DNA of 64,000 nucleotides from Homoserinibacter sp. YIM 151385 (lineage in GTDB: Bacteria > Actinomycetota > Actinomycetes > Actinomycetales > Microbacteriaceae). How positions within the stretch are numbered: position 1 is the first letter of the stretch; each line of letters opens with the position of its first letter. Shown here in pieces: positions 1-7,824 of the stretch. The stretch covers positions 1,488,001-1,552,000 of the forward strand of contig NZ_CP115175.1 in assembly GCF_027912415.1 (NCBI RefSeq), in the 5' to 3' direction. A program made the position numbers and the translations under genes. The notes beneath the pieces were generated by a model that saw nothing but the letters and a program-made list of their open reading frames with translations, was not told the DNA's origin and made no database searches.

Positions 1-81
1 GGGGCCTTCGCCGAGCACGGCTACGGGATCCCCGACGTGTTCCTGGTGCGGCCCGCGGACGGGGCGGGCCGCGACCGGTAG
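1..81 (+). CDS. C-terminal end of an unidentified protein (partial)
   Basis: The first 26 codons of the window are open in frame 1 and end at TAG (79-81); the gene begins outside the window. The visible tail reads AFAEHGYGIPDVFLVRP followed by a short charged end. I do not recognise the family from so short a piece. Its stop lies two bases before the promoter of the toxin-antitoxin pair, so the two units are closely packed on the same strand. Confidence 0.5.
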   Translation, partial: GAFAEHGYGIPDVFLVRPADGAGRDR

Positions 82-82
82 C

Positions 83-112
83 TCGACATTCAGAACGTGT
101 TCTGAATAGACT
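83..112 (+). promoter_or_regulatory. Promoter of the toxin-antitoxin operon
   Basis: A TCGACA hexamer (83-88) and a TAGACT hexamer (107-112) are 18 bases apart and resemble sigma-A type -35 and -10 boxes. Six bases separate the -10 box from the ATG at 119, which fits a leaderless transcript. The inverted repeat at 88-107 fills the spacer. Confidence 0.6.
88..107. promoter_or_regulatory. Operator-like inverted repeat before the toxin-antitoxin genes
   Basis: Two perfect 9-base arms, ATTCAGAAC and GTTCTGAAT, flank a GT spacer. The repeat lies between the -35 and -10 boxes, where a bound dimer would block polymerase. Phd/YefM antitoxins bind such palindromes to repress their own operon, so the antitoxin encoded just downstream is the probable ligand (inference). 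Confidence 0.75.
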
Positions 113-118
113 GGGGTC

Positions 119-574
119 ATGGATACCCTGGCGCATACGACCGTGCAGTCCTCCGAGCTCTCACGTGAGCCGAGGGTGGTATTCGCGGCCGCCGAGCGCG
201 GACCGGTCGACGTGACCCGGCGCGACGGCTCCACGCTCGTCCTTCGCACGAAAGAGCAGGACGATCTGCGGACTCGCGTGTTCGAGCTCGCGGCCCAGCT
301 GATCGCGGTGTCATTGGACGAACGCGAATCGCTCGTCGACCGGCTCGCGGTTCCGTTCCCGTGGATCAAGCTGCTCAGCGAAGGCGACCAGGCCACGTGC
401 GCCGCGGAGATCATCGCGACGGCGCGAGGCGCGTTCGCCATCGATCGCCCCGAGCGGATCGTCACCGAGATCGCCGCCTGGCGGAGCACTGCTGAAGCGG
501 TCGCTGCCGGATGGGGCACCGACTCGGTCGAATGGGTCGACGATGACATCGAGATCGGGCGCCCGAGCGCGTGA
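119..574 (+). CDS. Phd/YefM-family antitoxin, long actinobacterial form
   Basis: This 151-residue protein begins with a Phd/YefM-like segment (about residues 11-45): SSELSREPRVVFAAAERGP followed by VDVTRRDGSTLVL. Such segments dimerise and bind the operator. The rest is longer than in classical 80-90 residue antitoxins and ends in an AAWRSTAEAVAAG stretch that I associate with 'prevent-host-death' proteins of actinobacteria; it probably holds the toxin-neutralising part. The ATG at 119 has no Shine-Dalgarno but lies six bases after a -10 box, fitting leaderless translation. The stop overlaps the toxin start (GTGA, 571-574), so the pair is translationally coupled. Family call is by eye. Confidence 0.75.
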   Translation: MDTLAHTTVQSSELSREPRVVFAAAERGPVDVTRRDGSTLVLRTKEQDDLRTRVFELAAQLIAVSLDERESLVDRLAVPFPWIKLLSEGDQATCAAEIIATARGAFAIDRPERIVTEIAAWRSTAEAVAAGWGTDSVEWVDDDIEIGRPSA

Positions 575-906
575 GTCGCGGGTCCGAGGTCCGACGGCCG
601 ACGAAGAAGAGCGAGTACCGAATCGTCTTCGCGAGTCGCGATGCGGAACGCGGCTGGAACGATCTCCTGGCCGTTCAGCGAAACGCCATCGTCGATGCCT
701 GGGACAGCCTGACGAGGGAGCCCCTCCGCGAGGACGAGAGGTGCCATTCGCTGCGAGGCGAGCTCGACACTGTGGTGCGCGCCGGCGTTGCGCATCGACA
801 GCGGCAGTTCGAGCTCGTCAACGGCGCGCGGATCTGGTTCTACGTCGAAGCCAAGACCGTCCACCTCATCCGGGTGCACACCCGCCACCCGAATGAGACC
901 AAGTAG
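571..906 (+). CDS. RelE/ParE-like toxin of a type II toxin-antitoxin pair
   Basis: A 111-residue basic protein starting at GTG inside the antitoxin stop. The N-terminus (YRIVFASRDAERGWNDL), the middle part with its helical stretch, and the end (QFELVNGARIWFYVEAKT then VHLIRVHTRHPNETK) follow the small RelE/ParE fold, in which basic residues of the last strands contact mRNA or the target. Enzymes of this class cleave ribosome-bound mRNA or poison gyrase; which applies here cannot be told. Its position after a Phd-type antitoxin is the strongest support. The stop is at 904-906 and the next gene converges on it. Confidence 0.65.
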   Translation: MSRGSEVRRPTKKSEYRIVFASRDAERGWNDLLAVQRNAIVDAWDSLTREPLREDERCHSLRGELDTVVRAGVAHRQRQFELVNGARIWFYVEAKTVHLIRVHTRHPNETK

Positions 907-975
907 GGCCGACCGCCCGCCTCCGCGACGGGGGACGAATACGCGCTCGATCCTGACCTGTGGCGCGGCCGCGAC

Positions 976-1851
976 CTACACGCGGCTCGCGCGGTCGACG
1001 ACGTTCTTCACGAGCAGGGCCCGCGTCATCGGCCCGACCCCGCCAGGGTTCGGCGAGAGCCAGCCCGCGACGGAGGCGACATCCGGGTGGATGTCGCCGG
1101 CGAGCTTCGCGCGGCCGGACTCGGTGGTCCCGACGCGGGTGACGCCGACATCCAGCACGACCGCGCCGGGCTTCACCCAGTCCGCCTGCACGAGGTGCGG
1201 CACGCCGACCGCCGCGACCACGATGTCGGCCCGGCGCACCTCGGCGGCCAGGTCGCGCGTGCGCGAGTGGGTCAGCGTCACGGTCGCGTCGACGCCCTTG
1301 CGGGTGAGCAGGAGCCCGAGCGGCCGCCCGACCGTCAGCCCGCGGCCGATGACCACGACGTGCTTCCCGGCGATCTCGATGCCGTTGCGCTCGATGAGCT
1401 CGACGACGCCCGCCGGCGTGCAGGGCAGCGGCGAGTCGAGCTCGCCCTCGACGCCGAGCACGAGCCGCCCGAGGTTCGTCGGGTGGAGGCCGTCGGCGTC
1501 CTTGTCGGGGTCGATGCGCTCGAGCGCCGCGTTCTCGTCCATGCCCGTCGGCAGCGGCAGCTGCACGATGTAGCCGGTGACGGCGGGGTCGGCGTTGAGC
1601 GCGTCGATCGCGGCGTGCACCTCGGCCTCCGTCGCGTCGGCGGGGAGCTCGACGCCGATCGACTCGACGCCCACCTCCGCGCAGTCGCGGTGCTTGCCGG
1701 TGACGTAGCTGCGGGATGCCGGGTCGTCGCCGACGAGGAGGGTGCCGAGACCGGGGACGACGCCGCGCGCGCGCAGCTCCGCCACCCGGACCCGCAGCTC
1801 CTCCTTGATGGCGGCCGCGGCCGCGACGCCGTCGAGGCGCTGTGCGCTCAC
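976..1851 (-). CDS. folD: Bifunctional methylenetetrahydrofolate dehydrogenase/cyclohydrolase
   Basis: FolD oxidises 5,10-methylene-THF to methenyl-THF with NADP and hydrolyses it to 10-formyl-THF in the cytoplasm. The 291-residue protein is full length. [13 protein letters not shown] (41-53) holds the catalytic lysine K53, QLPLP is at 97-101, DKDADG at 116-121, the NADP-binding stretch [14 protein letters not shown] at 165-178 and [10 protein letters not shown] near 277-286. The start is GTG at 1851, five bases after the glyA stop, so glyA and folD form an operon that would be controlled by the ZTP riboswitch before glyA. Together they link serine/glycine metabolism to formyl-THF for purine synthesis. 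Confidence 0.95.
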   Translation of the reverse strand: MSAQRLDGVAAAAAIKEELRVRVAELRARGVVPGLGTLLVGDDPASRSYVTGKHRDCAEVGVESIGVELPADATEAEVHAAIDALNADPAVTGYIVQLPLPTGMDENAALERIDPDKDADGLHPTNLGRLVLGVEGELDSPLPCTPAGVVELIERNGIEIAGKHVVVIGRGLTVGRPLGLLLTRKGVDATVTLTHSRTRDLAAEVRRADIVVAAVGVPHLVQADWVKPGAVVLDVGVTRVGTTESGRAKLAGDIHPDVASVAGWLSPNPGGVGPMTRALLVKNVVDRASRV

Positions 1852-1856
1852 GCGGC

Positions 1857-3155
1857 TCAGCTCCAGGAGCCGGGCGAGCTGAGGCCCGGGTAGAGCGGGA
1901 AGGCCTGGGCGAGCGCCTCGACCCGGCGGCGCAGCGCCGCCACGTCGGGAGTCGTCGTCGACAGGGTCTCCGCGATGATCGCCGCGACCTCGCCGAACTC
2001 CGCATCCCCGAAGCCGCGCGTCGCGAGCGCCGGGGTGCCGATGCGGACCCCCGAGGTCACCATCGGCGGGCGGGGGTCGAACGGCACCGCGTTGCGGTTC
2101 ACCGTGATGCCGACCTCGTGGAGGCGGTCCTCGGCCTGCTTGCCGTCGAGGGGGCTGTTGCGCAGGTCCGCGAGCACGAGGTGGACGTCGGTGCCGCCCG
2201 TGAGGACGTCGACGCCGCCGGCCTTCGCGGCATCCGAGGTGAGCGCCTCGGCGAGGAGCTTCGCGCCGCGGAGGGTGCGCTCCTGGCGGTCGGCGAACTC
2301 CGGCTCGGCCGCGAGCTTGAAGGCGGTCGCCTTCGCCGCGATGACGTGCATGAGCGGGCCGCCCTGCTGCCCCGGGAAGACGTTCGAGTTGAGCTTCTTC
2401 TGGGTGTCGAGGTCGTTCGTGAGGATGAAGCCGGAGCGGGGACCGCCGATCGTCTTGTGGACGGTCGAGGAGGTGACGTCCGCGTAGGGCACCGGCGAGG
2501 GGTGGAGGCCTGCCGCGACGAGGCCCGCGAAGTGCGCCATGTCGACCCAGAGCTTCGCGCCCACCTCGTCGGCGATCTCGCGGAAGGCCGCGAAGTCGAG
2601 CTGTCGGGGGTACGCCGACCAGCCGGCGATGATCACCTGGGGCCGCAGCTCGCGCGCCGTGTCGCGCACGACGTCCATGTCGACGAGGAAGGTCTCGGGG
2701 TCGACCCCGTAGGCGTGCGCCTCGTAGAGCTTGCCGGAGAAGTTGAGCTTCATGCCGTGCGTGAGGTGGCCGCCGTGGGCGAGCTCGAGGCCGAGGATGC
2801 GGTCGCCGGGCTGGGCGATCGCGCTGAGGACGGCCGCGTTGGCGGAGGCGCCGGAGTGCGGCTGGACGTTCGCGTAGGCGGCGCCGAACAGCGACTTCGC
2901 GCGCTCGATCGCGAGCGACTCCGCGACGTCGACGAACTCGCAGCCGCCGTAGTAGCGGCGGCCCGGGTAGCCCTCGGCGTACTTGTTCGTGAGGACCGAG
3001 CCCTGCGCCTCGAGGACGGCACGCGGCACGAAGTTCTCGGAGGCGATCATCTCGAGGGTCGAGCGCTGGCGGCCGAGCTCCTGCTCGAGGACGGCGGCGA
3101 TCTCGGGATCGACCTCGCTGAGCGGGGCGTTGAAGGTGGAGGATCCAGCAGACAC
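1857..3155 (-). CDS. glyA: Serine hydroxymethyltransferase
   Basis: GlyA transfers the hydroxymethyl group of serine to THF, giving glycine and methylene-THF, the substrate of FolD encoded next. The 432-residue protein has the typical N-terminus ([13 protein letters not shown]), the [13 protein letters not shown] motif near residue 35 and the PLP-binding lysine K234 in [12 protein letters not shown]. The frame stays open upstream to 3248, but that part has no homology to the family and covers the riboswitch. GTG at 3155 has a good Shine-Dalgarno (AGAAGGGA) seven bases away and gives the usual length, so I chose it. Confidence 0.95.
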   Translation of the reverse strand: MSAGSSTFNAPLSEVDPEIAAVLEQELGRQRSTLEMIASENFVPRAVLEAQGSVLTNKYAEGYPGRRYYGGCEFVDVAESLAIERAKSLFGAAYANVQPHSGASANAAVLSAIAQPGDRILGLELAHGGHLTHGMKLNFSGKLYEAHAYGVDPETFLVDMDVVRDTARELRPQVIIAGWSAYPRQLDFAAFREIADEVGAKLWVDMAHFAGLVAAGLHPSPVPYADVTSSTVHKTIGGPRSGFILTNDLDTQKKLNSNVFPGQQGGPLMHVIAAKATAFKLAAEPEFADRQERTLRGAKLLAEALTSDAAKAGGVDVLTGGTDVHLVLADLRNSPLDGKQAEDRLHEVGITVNRNAVPFDPRPPMVTSGVRIGTPALATRGFGDAEFGEVAAIIAETLSTTTPDVAALRRRVEALAQAFPLYPGLSSPGSWS

Positions 3156-3197
3156 GGGCGTTCCCTTCTGGGGTGGTTCGTCACGGGGTGTCGCGCG

Positions 3198-3266
3198 GCC
3201 CAGGCGTACGGCCACGCTCCGTGAAATCGCTCCCTGATGGTGACCCATCCGAACGCCAGTCGCGAT
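3198..3266 (-). promoter_or_regulatory. ZTP (pfl) riboswitch upstream of glyA-folD
   Basis: Read on the minus strand, the leader contains GACTGGCG (from about 3261), then a short hairpin TGGGTCACCA followed by TCAGGGAGCG, and after a variable loop CCGTACGCCTGGGC ending at 3198. These are the conserved blocks of the ZTP riboswitch, including the GGCG/CGCC pseudoknot. The class senses ZTP/ZMP, which accumulates when 10-formyl-THF is short, and is known to switch on glyA, folD and other folate genes. It lies right after the -10 box and ends 42 bases before the glyA GTG. No U-tract terminator follows, so control at translation is more likely. Confidence 0.9.
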
Positions 3267-3272
3267 GTGCCG

Positions 3273-3300
3273 AGTCTAGCGCGCCTCGCCCCCGAGTCGA
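3273..3300 (-). promoter_or_regulatory. Promoter of the glyA-folD operon
   Basis: On the minus strand a TAGACT -10 hexamer (3273-3278) is preceded by TCGACT (3295-3300) with a 16-base spacer. Transcription would begin near 3266, exactly at the 5' edge of the riboswitch aptamer, which supports the call. Confidence 0.6.
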
Positions 3301-3348
3301 GCCCGGGATCACGCCCGAGGACGCCGCCGAGGACCTTGCGCCCTGAGA

Positions 3349-3406
3349 GGTGCTTTTCTCCGCGAGCGCCGCGAGGATCCGTGCGGCGAATGCGGAGAAA
3401 CTCACC
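3349..3406. repeat. Dispersed palindrome, family 1 copy 1 (imperfect)
   Basis: A 58-base inverted repeat centred on GGATCC. The arms (TTTTCTCCGCG... and ...GCGGAGAAACTCACC) mismatch at about seven positions. A closely related perfect copy is at 37385-37446. Both copies sit 8-10 bases after the stop of a minus-strand gene, here the isochorismatase gene, so the hairpin probably also ends its transcript. Confidence 0.7.
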
Positions 3407-3413
3407 CGGCGGG

Positions 3414-3956
3414 TCAGCCGGCGAGCAGCTCGTCGACGCTCGTCAGCTCGATGAGCGGCGCGTAGAGCGACATCGCGGCGAGGGCGCGATCGTGGTCCTC
3501 GCGCGTGCCGCCCGCGCAGGCGTCGACGGGGATGCGCACCCGGACCCCGGCATCCGCCGCGGCGAGCGCGGTCGAGAGCACGCAGCAGTCGGTCGCGACG
3601 CCGGCCAGCACGATCTCGTCGGCGCCGTCGACCGCGGCTGCGAGGCCGGCATCCCACTTGCCGAAGGTCTCGCGGGTCTCGATGCGGGCCTCGACCGCGT
3701 CGAAGGGCGCCGTCAGCGCGTAGAGGGGGTCGTCGTCGCCGACGAGGGCGAAGGGCCAGTCGCGGTAGTACGGCACCCACGCCCCGGCCGGGGAGGCCGG
3801 GGCGACGAAGCGGGTGAGCACCGTCCGCCCCGCGAAGGCCGGCAGCAGCCGCTCGACCCCGGCGGCGGCCGTCGGGTAGTCGGGCGACCCCCACGGGGAC
3901 GCCGGATCGGCGAAGACGTGCTGGAGGTCGATGGCGACGAGCCAGGGCGCGGTCAT
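3414..3956 (-). CDS. Isochorismatase/nicotinamidase-family cysteine hydrolase
   Basis: A 180-residue cytoplasmic alpha/beta hydrolase of the isochorismatase-like family, which cleaves C-N or C-O bonds of small molecules such as nicotinamide or isochorismate. The triad expected for the family is visible: D10 in VAIDLQHVF, K100 in ETFGKWDAG and C125 in VATDCCVLST, the last preceded by the usual non-proline cis-peptide region. Substrate cannot be told from sequence; related proteins are often annotated only as cysteine hydrolases. A TAGCGT -10 box six bases before the ATG suggests a leaderless message. It is divergent from the LtrA gene. Confidence 0.8.
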   Translation of the reverse strand: MTAPWLVAIDLQHVFADPASPWGSPDYPTAAAGVERLLPAFAGRTVLTRFVAPASPAGAWVPYYRDWPFALVGDDDPLYALTAPFDAVEARIETRETFGKWDAGLAAAVDGADEIVLAGVATDCCVLSTALAAADAGVRVRIPVDACAGGTREDHDRALAAMSLYAPLIELTSVDELLAG

Positions 3957-3962
3957 GTCCTC

Positions 3963-3968
3963 ACGCTA
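3963..3968 (-). promoter_or_regulatory. -10 element of the isochorismatase-like gene
   Basis: TAGCGT on the minus strand, six bases before the ATG at 3956, the spacing seen at several leaderless genes in this window. No Shine-Dalgarno is present. Confidence 0.5.
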
Positions 3969-3998
3969 GCGGCGGCCGCCGGGTGCCAGGATCAGCGC

Positions 3999-5183
3999 AT
4001 GGCATTCGGCTTCCGCCGCGACCTCACGCGACCCGACGACGGCGAGGGGCGCGAGCGCGTCGCCTTCGTGGAGCTCTTCTTCGACCTCATCTTCGTCTTC
4101 GCGCTCACGCAGCTCAGCGCCTACCTCTCGACGGAGTCGACGCCGCTCGGCGCGCTCGAGGGCGCGATCATGGTGTGCGCGCTCTGGTGGGTGTGGATCT
4201 CGACCACCTGGCTCACGAACTGGCTCGACCCGCGCCGGCTCCCCGTCCGCTCCGCCGTCATCGCCCTGGCGCTCCTGGCGCTCGTGCTCAGCGTCTCGAT
4301 CACGCAGGCCTTCGGCGATCGCGCCTGGGCTTTCGCGCTCACCTACGTCGCGATGCAGCTGCTGCGGGCCGTCGTCATGATCCTCGCGACCTGGCGCCAC
4401 GACCGGGAGGCGGCGCGGACCTTCGTGCGCGTGCTCGTCTGGCAGTCGGCGGGTGGCGCCCTGTGGATCGGCGGCGCGCTGCTGCCGCTCCCCTTCCAGC
4501 TGCCGATGTGGGGTGCCGCGCTCGCGGTCGAGTACGTCTCGGCGACCGTCGACTTCCGCACGCCGGGCCTCGGGCGCTCGAAGCCGGAGACCTGGGATCT
4601 CTCCGGCGCCCATCTCGCGGAGCGGGCGGCGCTCTTCGTGCTCATCGCGCTCGGCGAGACCTTCCTCGTGACGGGCTTCGCGTTCGCGGGCGCGGAGTCC
4701 ACCCCGGCCGCGGTCGCCGGGGTCGCGAGCGCCTTCGTCGCGGCGGCCGCGATGTGGTGGATCTACTTCGACCACGGCGAGCGGGAGGGCTCGGCCGCGA
4801 TCTCCGCGGCCGACCGCCCGGGCCGGCTGGCGCGGACGGCCTACACCTACGTCCACCTCGCGGTCATCGGCGGCATCGTGTTGACGAGCGTCGGCGACAA
4901 GGAGGTGCTCGCCCACCCGCACGAGCTCTCGCCCTCGGGGATCGTGACGATCCTCGGCGGCCCCGCGCTGTTCCTGATCGGGACGCTGCTGTTCCGCTTC
5001 GTCGTCGCCCGCCGGTGGATGCTGCCCCACCTGGCCGGGCTGGTCGCCCTCGCGGCGGCCGCGGTGGCGGCCTCCGCCCTCACCCCGCTCGCGCTCGGTC
5101 TCGTCGCGAGCGGCGTCCTCGTCGCGGTCGCCGTCGGCGAGACCGCGGTGCGGGTGCGGGAGGGCCGCGAGCAGGGCGGCTGA
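3999..5183 (+). CDS. Low temperature requirement protein A (LtrA) family membrane protein
   Basis: A 394-residue polytopic membrane protein. The N-terminus ERVAFVELFFDLIFVFALTQL is the signature of LtrA-family proteins, first described in Listeria as needed for growth in the cold; the biochemical role remains unknown. I count roughly ten to twelve hydrophobic segments, with charged loops such as NWLDPRRLP and WRHDREAARTF. A second family motif, LAERAALFVLIALGETFLV, lies around residues 206-224. The ATG at 3999 follows AGGAT by seven bases; longer upstream readings have no family support. The gene is monocistronic, ending in a hairpin shared with the convergent neighbour. Confidence 0.85.
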   Translation: MAFGFRRDLTRPDDGEGRERVAFVELFFDLIFVFALTQLSAYLSTESTPLGALEGAIMVCALWWVWISTTWLTNWLDPRRLPVRSAVIALALLALVLSVSITQAFGDRAWAFALTYVAMQLLRAVVMILATWRHDREAARTFVRVLVWQSAGGALWIGGALLPLPFQLPMWGAALAVEYVSATVDFRTPGLGRSKPETWDLSGAHLAERAALFVLIALGETFLVTGFAFAGAESTPAAVAGVASAFVAAAAMWWIYFDHGEREGSAAISAADRPGRLARTAYTYVHLAVIGGIVLTSVGDKEVLAHPHELSPSGIVTILGGPALFLIGTLLFRFVVARRWMLPHLAGLVALAAAAVAASALTPLALGLVASGVLVAVAVGETAVRVREGREQGG

Positions 5184-5211
5184 GCGCGCTCCGGGCGGGC
5201 GGTCAGCCGCC
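5175..5211. terminator. Hairpin spanning two convergent stop codons
   Basis: Perfect 9-base arms GGCGGCTGA (5175-5183) and TCAGCCGCC (5203-5211) enclose a 19-base loop. Each arm contains a stop codon: TGA of the LtrA gene and, on the other strand, TGA of the lipoprotein gene. It can act as a bidirectional terminator. Confidence 0.55.
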
Positions 5212-6930
5212 GACGCGGACGAGCCGCACGAAGCGCACCACGAGGTCCTCGGCGCCGTCCGCGAGGGCGATGCGGAGGCGGTGCCCGCCGCCGAGCGCGC
5301 CGTCCGGGAGGGCGATGGTGGCGGTGCGCCACTCGCCCTCGCCGGACGCGGCGCCGGAGCGCTCGACCGCCGCGGACTCCCCCGCCGCCGTCTCGACCGC
5401 GAACGCGCCCTCGCCCTCGTCGAGGTAGGTGACCTTGAGCACGGTCCGGCCCTCCCCCGCCGCCTCGGCGAAGCGCTCGTCGACGTCGAGCGCGAAGCCC
5501 GTGTCCCCCTCGGCGACCGCCGTCGAGAGCCCCTCGTAGGCGTTCCCGTTGTCGGGCTCGATGTCCTCGAGGTGCGCGTCGACCTCGGTGCGATGCGCGA
5601 CCGAGCCGGGCTCGTCGACCTGCACGAGCCAGCGCTCGAGGTTGCGGACGTACGGCCGCGACGCCCACGCCGCCTCGTCCGCGAAGCGGCCGAGCTCGTC
5701 GTCGCGATCCCAGTACCGGTCCTCCGCGTCCCGGAGGGCGGCCCAGGCATCCGGCGAGGTCTCGGGCCGCTGGCCCATCGAGAGCCGCACCCAGTCCCAG
5801 TGCTCGGGGTACTCGGCCAGGTACGACGGGCCGGGGACGACGTAGATCCAGTTCATCCGCAGCTGCAGCGCCTTGAGGTTCGACTGCCGCACCGAGTAGT
5901 ACGGATCCTCCGCCTGGTAGCCGCAATCGGTGTAGCACTCGTTCTCGGTCGCGACGATCCACGAGCCGTCGTGGAGCGGGAGCGAGTCGTCGACGACCAT
6001 GTGGCCGTCCGGCTGGATGCGGGAGCCGTAGGCGGGCGCCTCGCTGAGGTGGAAGTTCGGCAGCTCCGTGATGCCGGTGCGGATTCCCATGCCGGCCTCG
6101 ACCGCCTCCTGCGCGAGGAGGTCGTCGTCCTCGCCGAAGGGGCCGAAGGGGTAGTCCTCGCCCGTGAAGACGAGCTTCTTCGCGTGCTCGCCGAACAGCT
6201 CGACGAGGTCGGTCCACGCGTGGTCGTACCAGGCGCGGTAGGTCGCCCAGTCGAGGTCGCCGGACTCGACCGCGGCATCCACCATCTCGTAGTCGTACTC
6301 GGCCCAGGTGAAGGCGCCGGGCACGTAGACCATGACGAGCCGCGGGTCGGCGGCGAGGCCCGCGTCGACGAACACCTTCCGGTAGGTGTCCATGAGGTGA
6401 CCCCACACGCACTCGTCCCAGATGGGGAGGTGGCGCTGGCCGTCGTAGTCGGGTCCGTAGCTCGAGACGCCGCACTCCTCGGCGACCCACTCGGGCGCCC
6501 AGTCCTCGCCGCTCGCGAAGATCCGCATCCAGAACGGCGCCTCGTCCTCCAGCTGCGCGTCGAGGGAGCCGAAGGAGAGCCCCTGCGCCTCGCCCGGCTC
6601 GGTGCGCTCGAGCTCGCCGCCCGCGGTCGGCTGGATCTGGCGCCAGCTCACGTCGACGCTCCGCACGTGCACGCGGTCGCCGGTCGACGCCTCCTCCGAG
6701 AAGTAGCCGGAGTTCGCGGCCGGACGCACCCACTCCGGCATGCTCCAGTCGTCGCCGTCGGCGATCTCGACACCCGACTCGCCCGCGTCGACGAAGGGGA
6801 AGTCGGGCCCGTCCGTGTCGAGCGCGGACCGGCTCGCAGCCGGGTCCGGCGCGGGCGAGGCGGTGCAGGCCGTCATGGCCGCGACGAGCAGGAGGCCGGC
6901 TGCGGCGAGCAGCGGAGGGGTGGTGCGCAC
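5203..6930 (-). CDS. Secreted lipoprotein resembling a glycoside hydrolase
   Basis: A 575-residue protein with a lipoprotein signal (lipobox MTAC, Cys22). The mature part has features of a TIM-barrel glycosidase: DVSWRQIQPTAGGELE near the start, YVPGAFTWAEYDYE and FTGEDYPFGPF in the middle with several conserved-looking Glu and Asp, and a beta-rich C-terminal region (about 440-575) that could be a carbohydrate-binding module. I cannot assign a family. It is the last gene of a sugar ABC importer operon, 36 bases after the permease stop, so a role in releasing or handling the imported sugar at the cell surface is likely. GTG at 6930 (Shine-Dalgarno GAGGA) was preferred over ATG at 6948. Confidence 0.6.
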   Translation of the reverse strand: MRTTPPLLAAAGLLLVAAMTACTASPAPDPAASRSALDTDGPDFPFVDAGESGVEIADGDDWSMPEWVRPAANSGYFSEEASTGDRVHVRSVDVSWRQIQPTAGGELERTEPGEAQGLSFGSLDAQLEDEAPFWMRIFASGEDWAPEWVAEECGVSSYGPDYDGQRHLPIWDECVWGHLMDTYRKVFVDAGLAADPRLVMVYVPGAFTWAEYDYEMVDAAVESGDLDWATYRAWYDHAWTDLVELFGEHAKKLVFTGEDYPFGPFGEDDDLLAQEAVEAGMGIRTGITELPNFHLSEAPAYGSRIQPDGHMVVDDSLPLHDGSWIVATENECYTDCGYQAEDPYYSVRQSNLKALQLRMNWIYVVPGPSYLAEYPEHWDWVRLSMGQRPETSPDAWAALRDAEDRYWDRDDELGRFADEAAWASRPYVRNLERWLVQVDEPGSVAHRTEVDAHLEDIEPDNGNAYEGLSTAVAEGDTGFALDVDERFAEAAGEGRTVLKVTYLDEGEGAFAVETAAGESAAVERSGAASGEGEWRTATIALPDGALGGGHRLRIALADGAEDLVVRFVRLVRVGG

Positions 6931-6966
6931 GGGTCCATCCTCACCCATCCGAGCCGGGGTCCCGGC

Positions 6967-7824
6967 TCACTTCAGCCCCGAGAAGGCGAGCCCGTCGATC
7001 ACGCGCCGCTGGAGCACGATGAAGAGGAGCAGGATCGGGGCCATGGCGAGCATGGACGCCGCCATGATCACGGGGTAGTCGGTGTTGTTGCGGTCGCTCA
7101 CGAGCGTCGCGAGCCCCGCCGAGAGCGGCATCTGCGTCTGGTAGGTCGACACGACGAGCGGCCAGAGCAGCTCGTTCCACGACCACAGCGCGGCCGTGAT
7201 CGCGAGCACGCTGATGCTGGGTCGCGCCAGCGGCAGCATGACGCTCCAGAAGATCCGGATCGGCGAGGCGCCGTCGAGGCGCGCCGCCTCCTCGAGCTCC
7301 GGCGGCAGGTTGAGGAACGCGGTGCGCATGAGGAAGGTGCCGAAGGCACTGAACAGGCCGGGCGCGACGATCCCCGCGATCGAGTCGAGCCATCCCAGGC
7401 CCTGCACGATCTGGTACTGCGAGATGAGGTACACCTGCGAGGGCACCATGAGGATCGACAGCGTCAGCGCGAGCAGCACGCCCCGGCCCCGGAACCGCAT
7501 CCGCGCGAAGGCGTAGCCCGCCAGCGTGCACAGCAGGATCTGCGCGAGGGTGCGGATGACGGTGATGACGACCGAGGTCCGCAGCTGGTCGAGGAACGGC
7601 AGCCGCTCGAAGACGGTCGCGTAGTTCTGCCACTGCAGCTCGGCCGGCCAGAAGACCGGCACGAGCGACTGCACCTCGGCGTTCGTCGAGAGCGACATGA
7701 CGAGCTGCCAGACGAAGGGGAAGGCCATGAGCAGGCCGCCCGTCGCGAGCACGAGGTGCGGGATGACGTGGGAGCCCCGGCGGCCGCGGCGGCGCAGCCG
7801 GGTCGGCCTGATCGCCTCACTCAT
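6967..7824 (-). CDS. Carbohydrate ABC transporter permease, MalG type
   Basis: A 285-residue inner-membrane permease of the CUT1 (MalG-like) sugar importers, with about six membrane segments and the cytoplasmic EAA loop EEAARLDGASPIRIFWSVML that docks the ATPase. The C-terminus VIDGLAFSGLK is typical of the family. The start overlaps the end of the MalF-type gene by eight bases, and the glycosidase-like lipoprotein follows 36 bases after the stop. No ATPase gene lies in the operon, so the subunit must come from elsewhere, as with the shared MsiK/MsmK ATPases of other actinobacteria. Confidence 0.88.
   Translation of the reverse strand: MSEAIRPTRLRRRGRRGSHVIPHLVLATGGLLMAFPFVWQLVMSLSTNAEVQSLVPVFWPAELQWQNYATVFERLPFLDQLRTSVVITVIRTLAQILLCTLAGYAFARMRFRGRGVLLALTLSILMVPSQVYLISQYQIVQGLGWLDSIAGIVAPGLFSAFGTFLMRTAFLNLPPELEEAARLDGASPIRIFWSVMLPLARPSISVLAITAALWSWNELLWPLVVSTYQTQMPLSAGLATLVSDRNNTDYPVIMAASMLAMAPILLLFIVLQRRVIDGLAFSGLK

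Noticed and set aside
3156-3248. N-terminal extension of GlyA
   Set aside because: It would translate through the ZTP riboswitch and has no homology to the family; GTG at 3155 has a good ribosome site.
3966-5750. 594-codon minus-strand frame opposite the LtrA gene
   Set aside because: It is Arg/Ala/Pro-rich antisense of a clear family member, a common artefact at this GC content.
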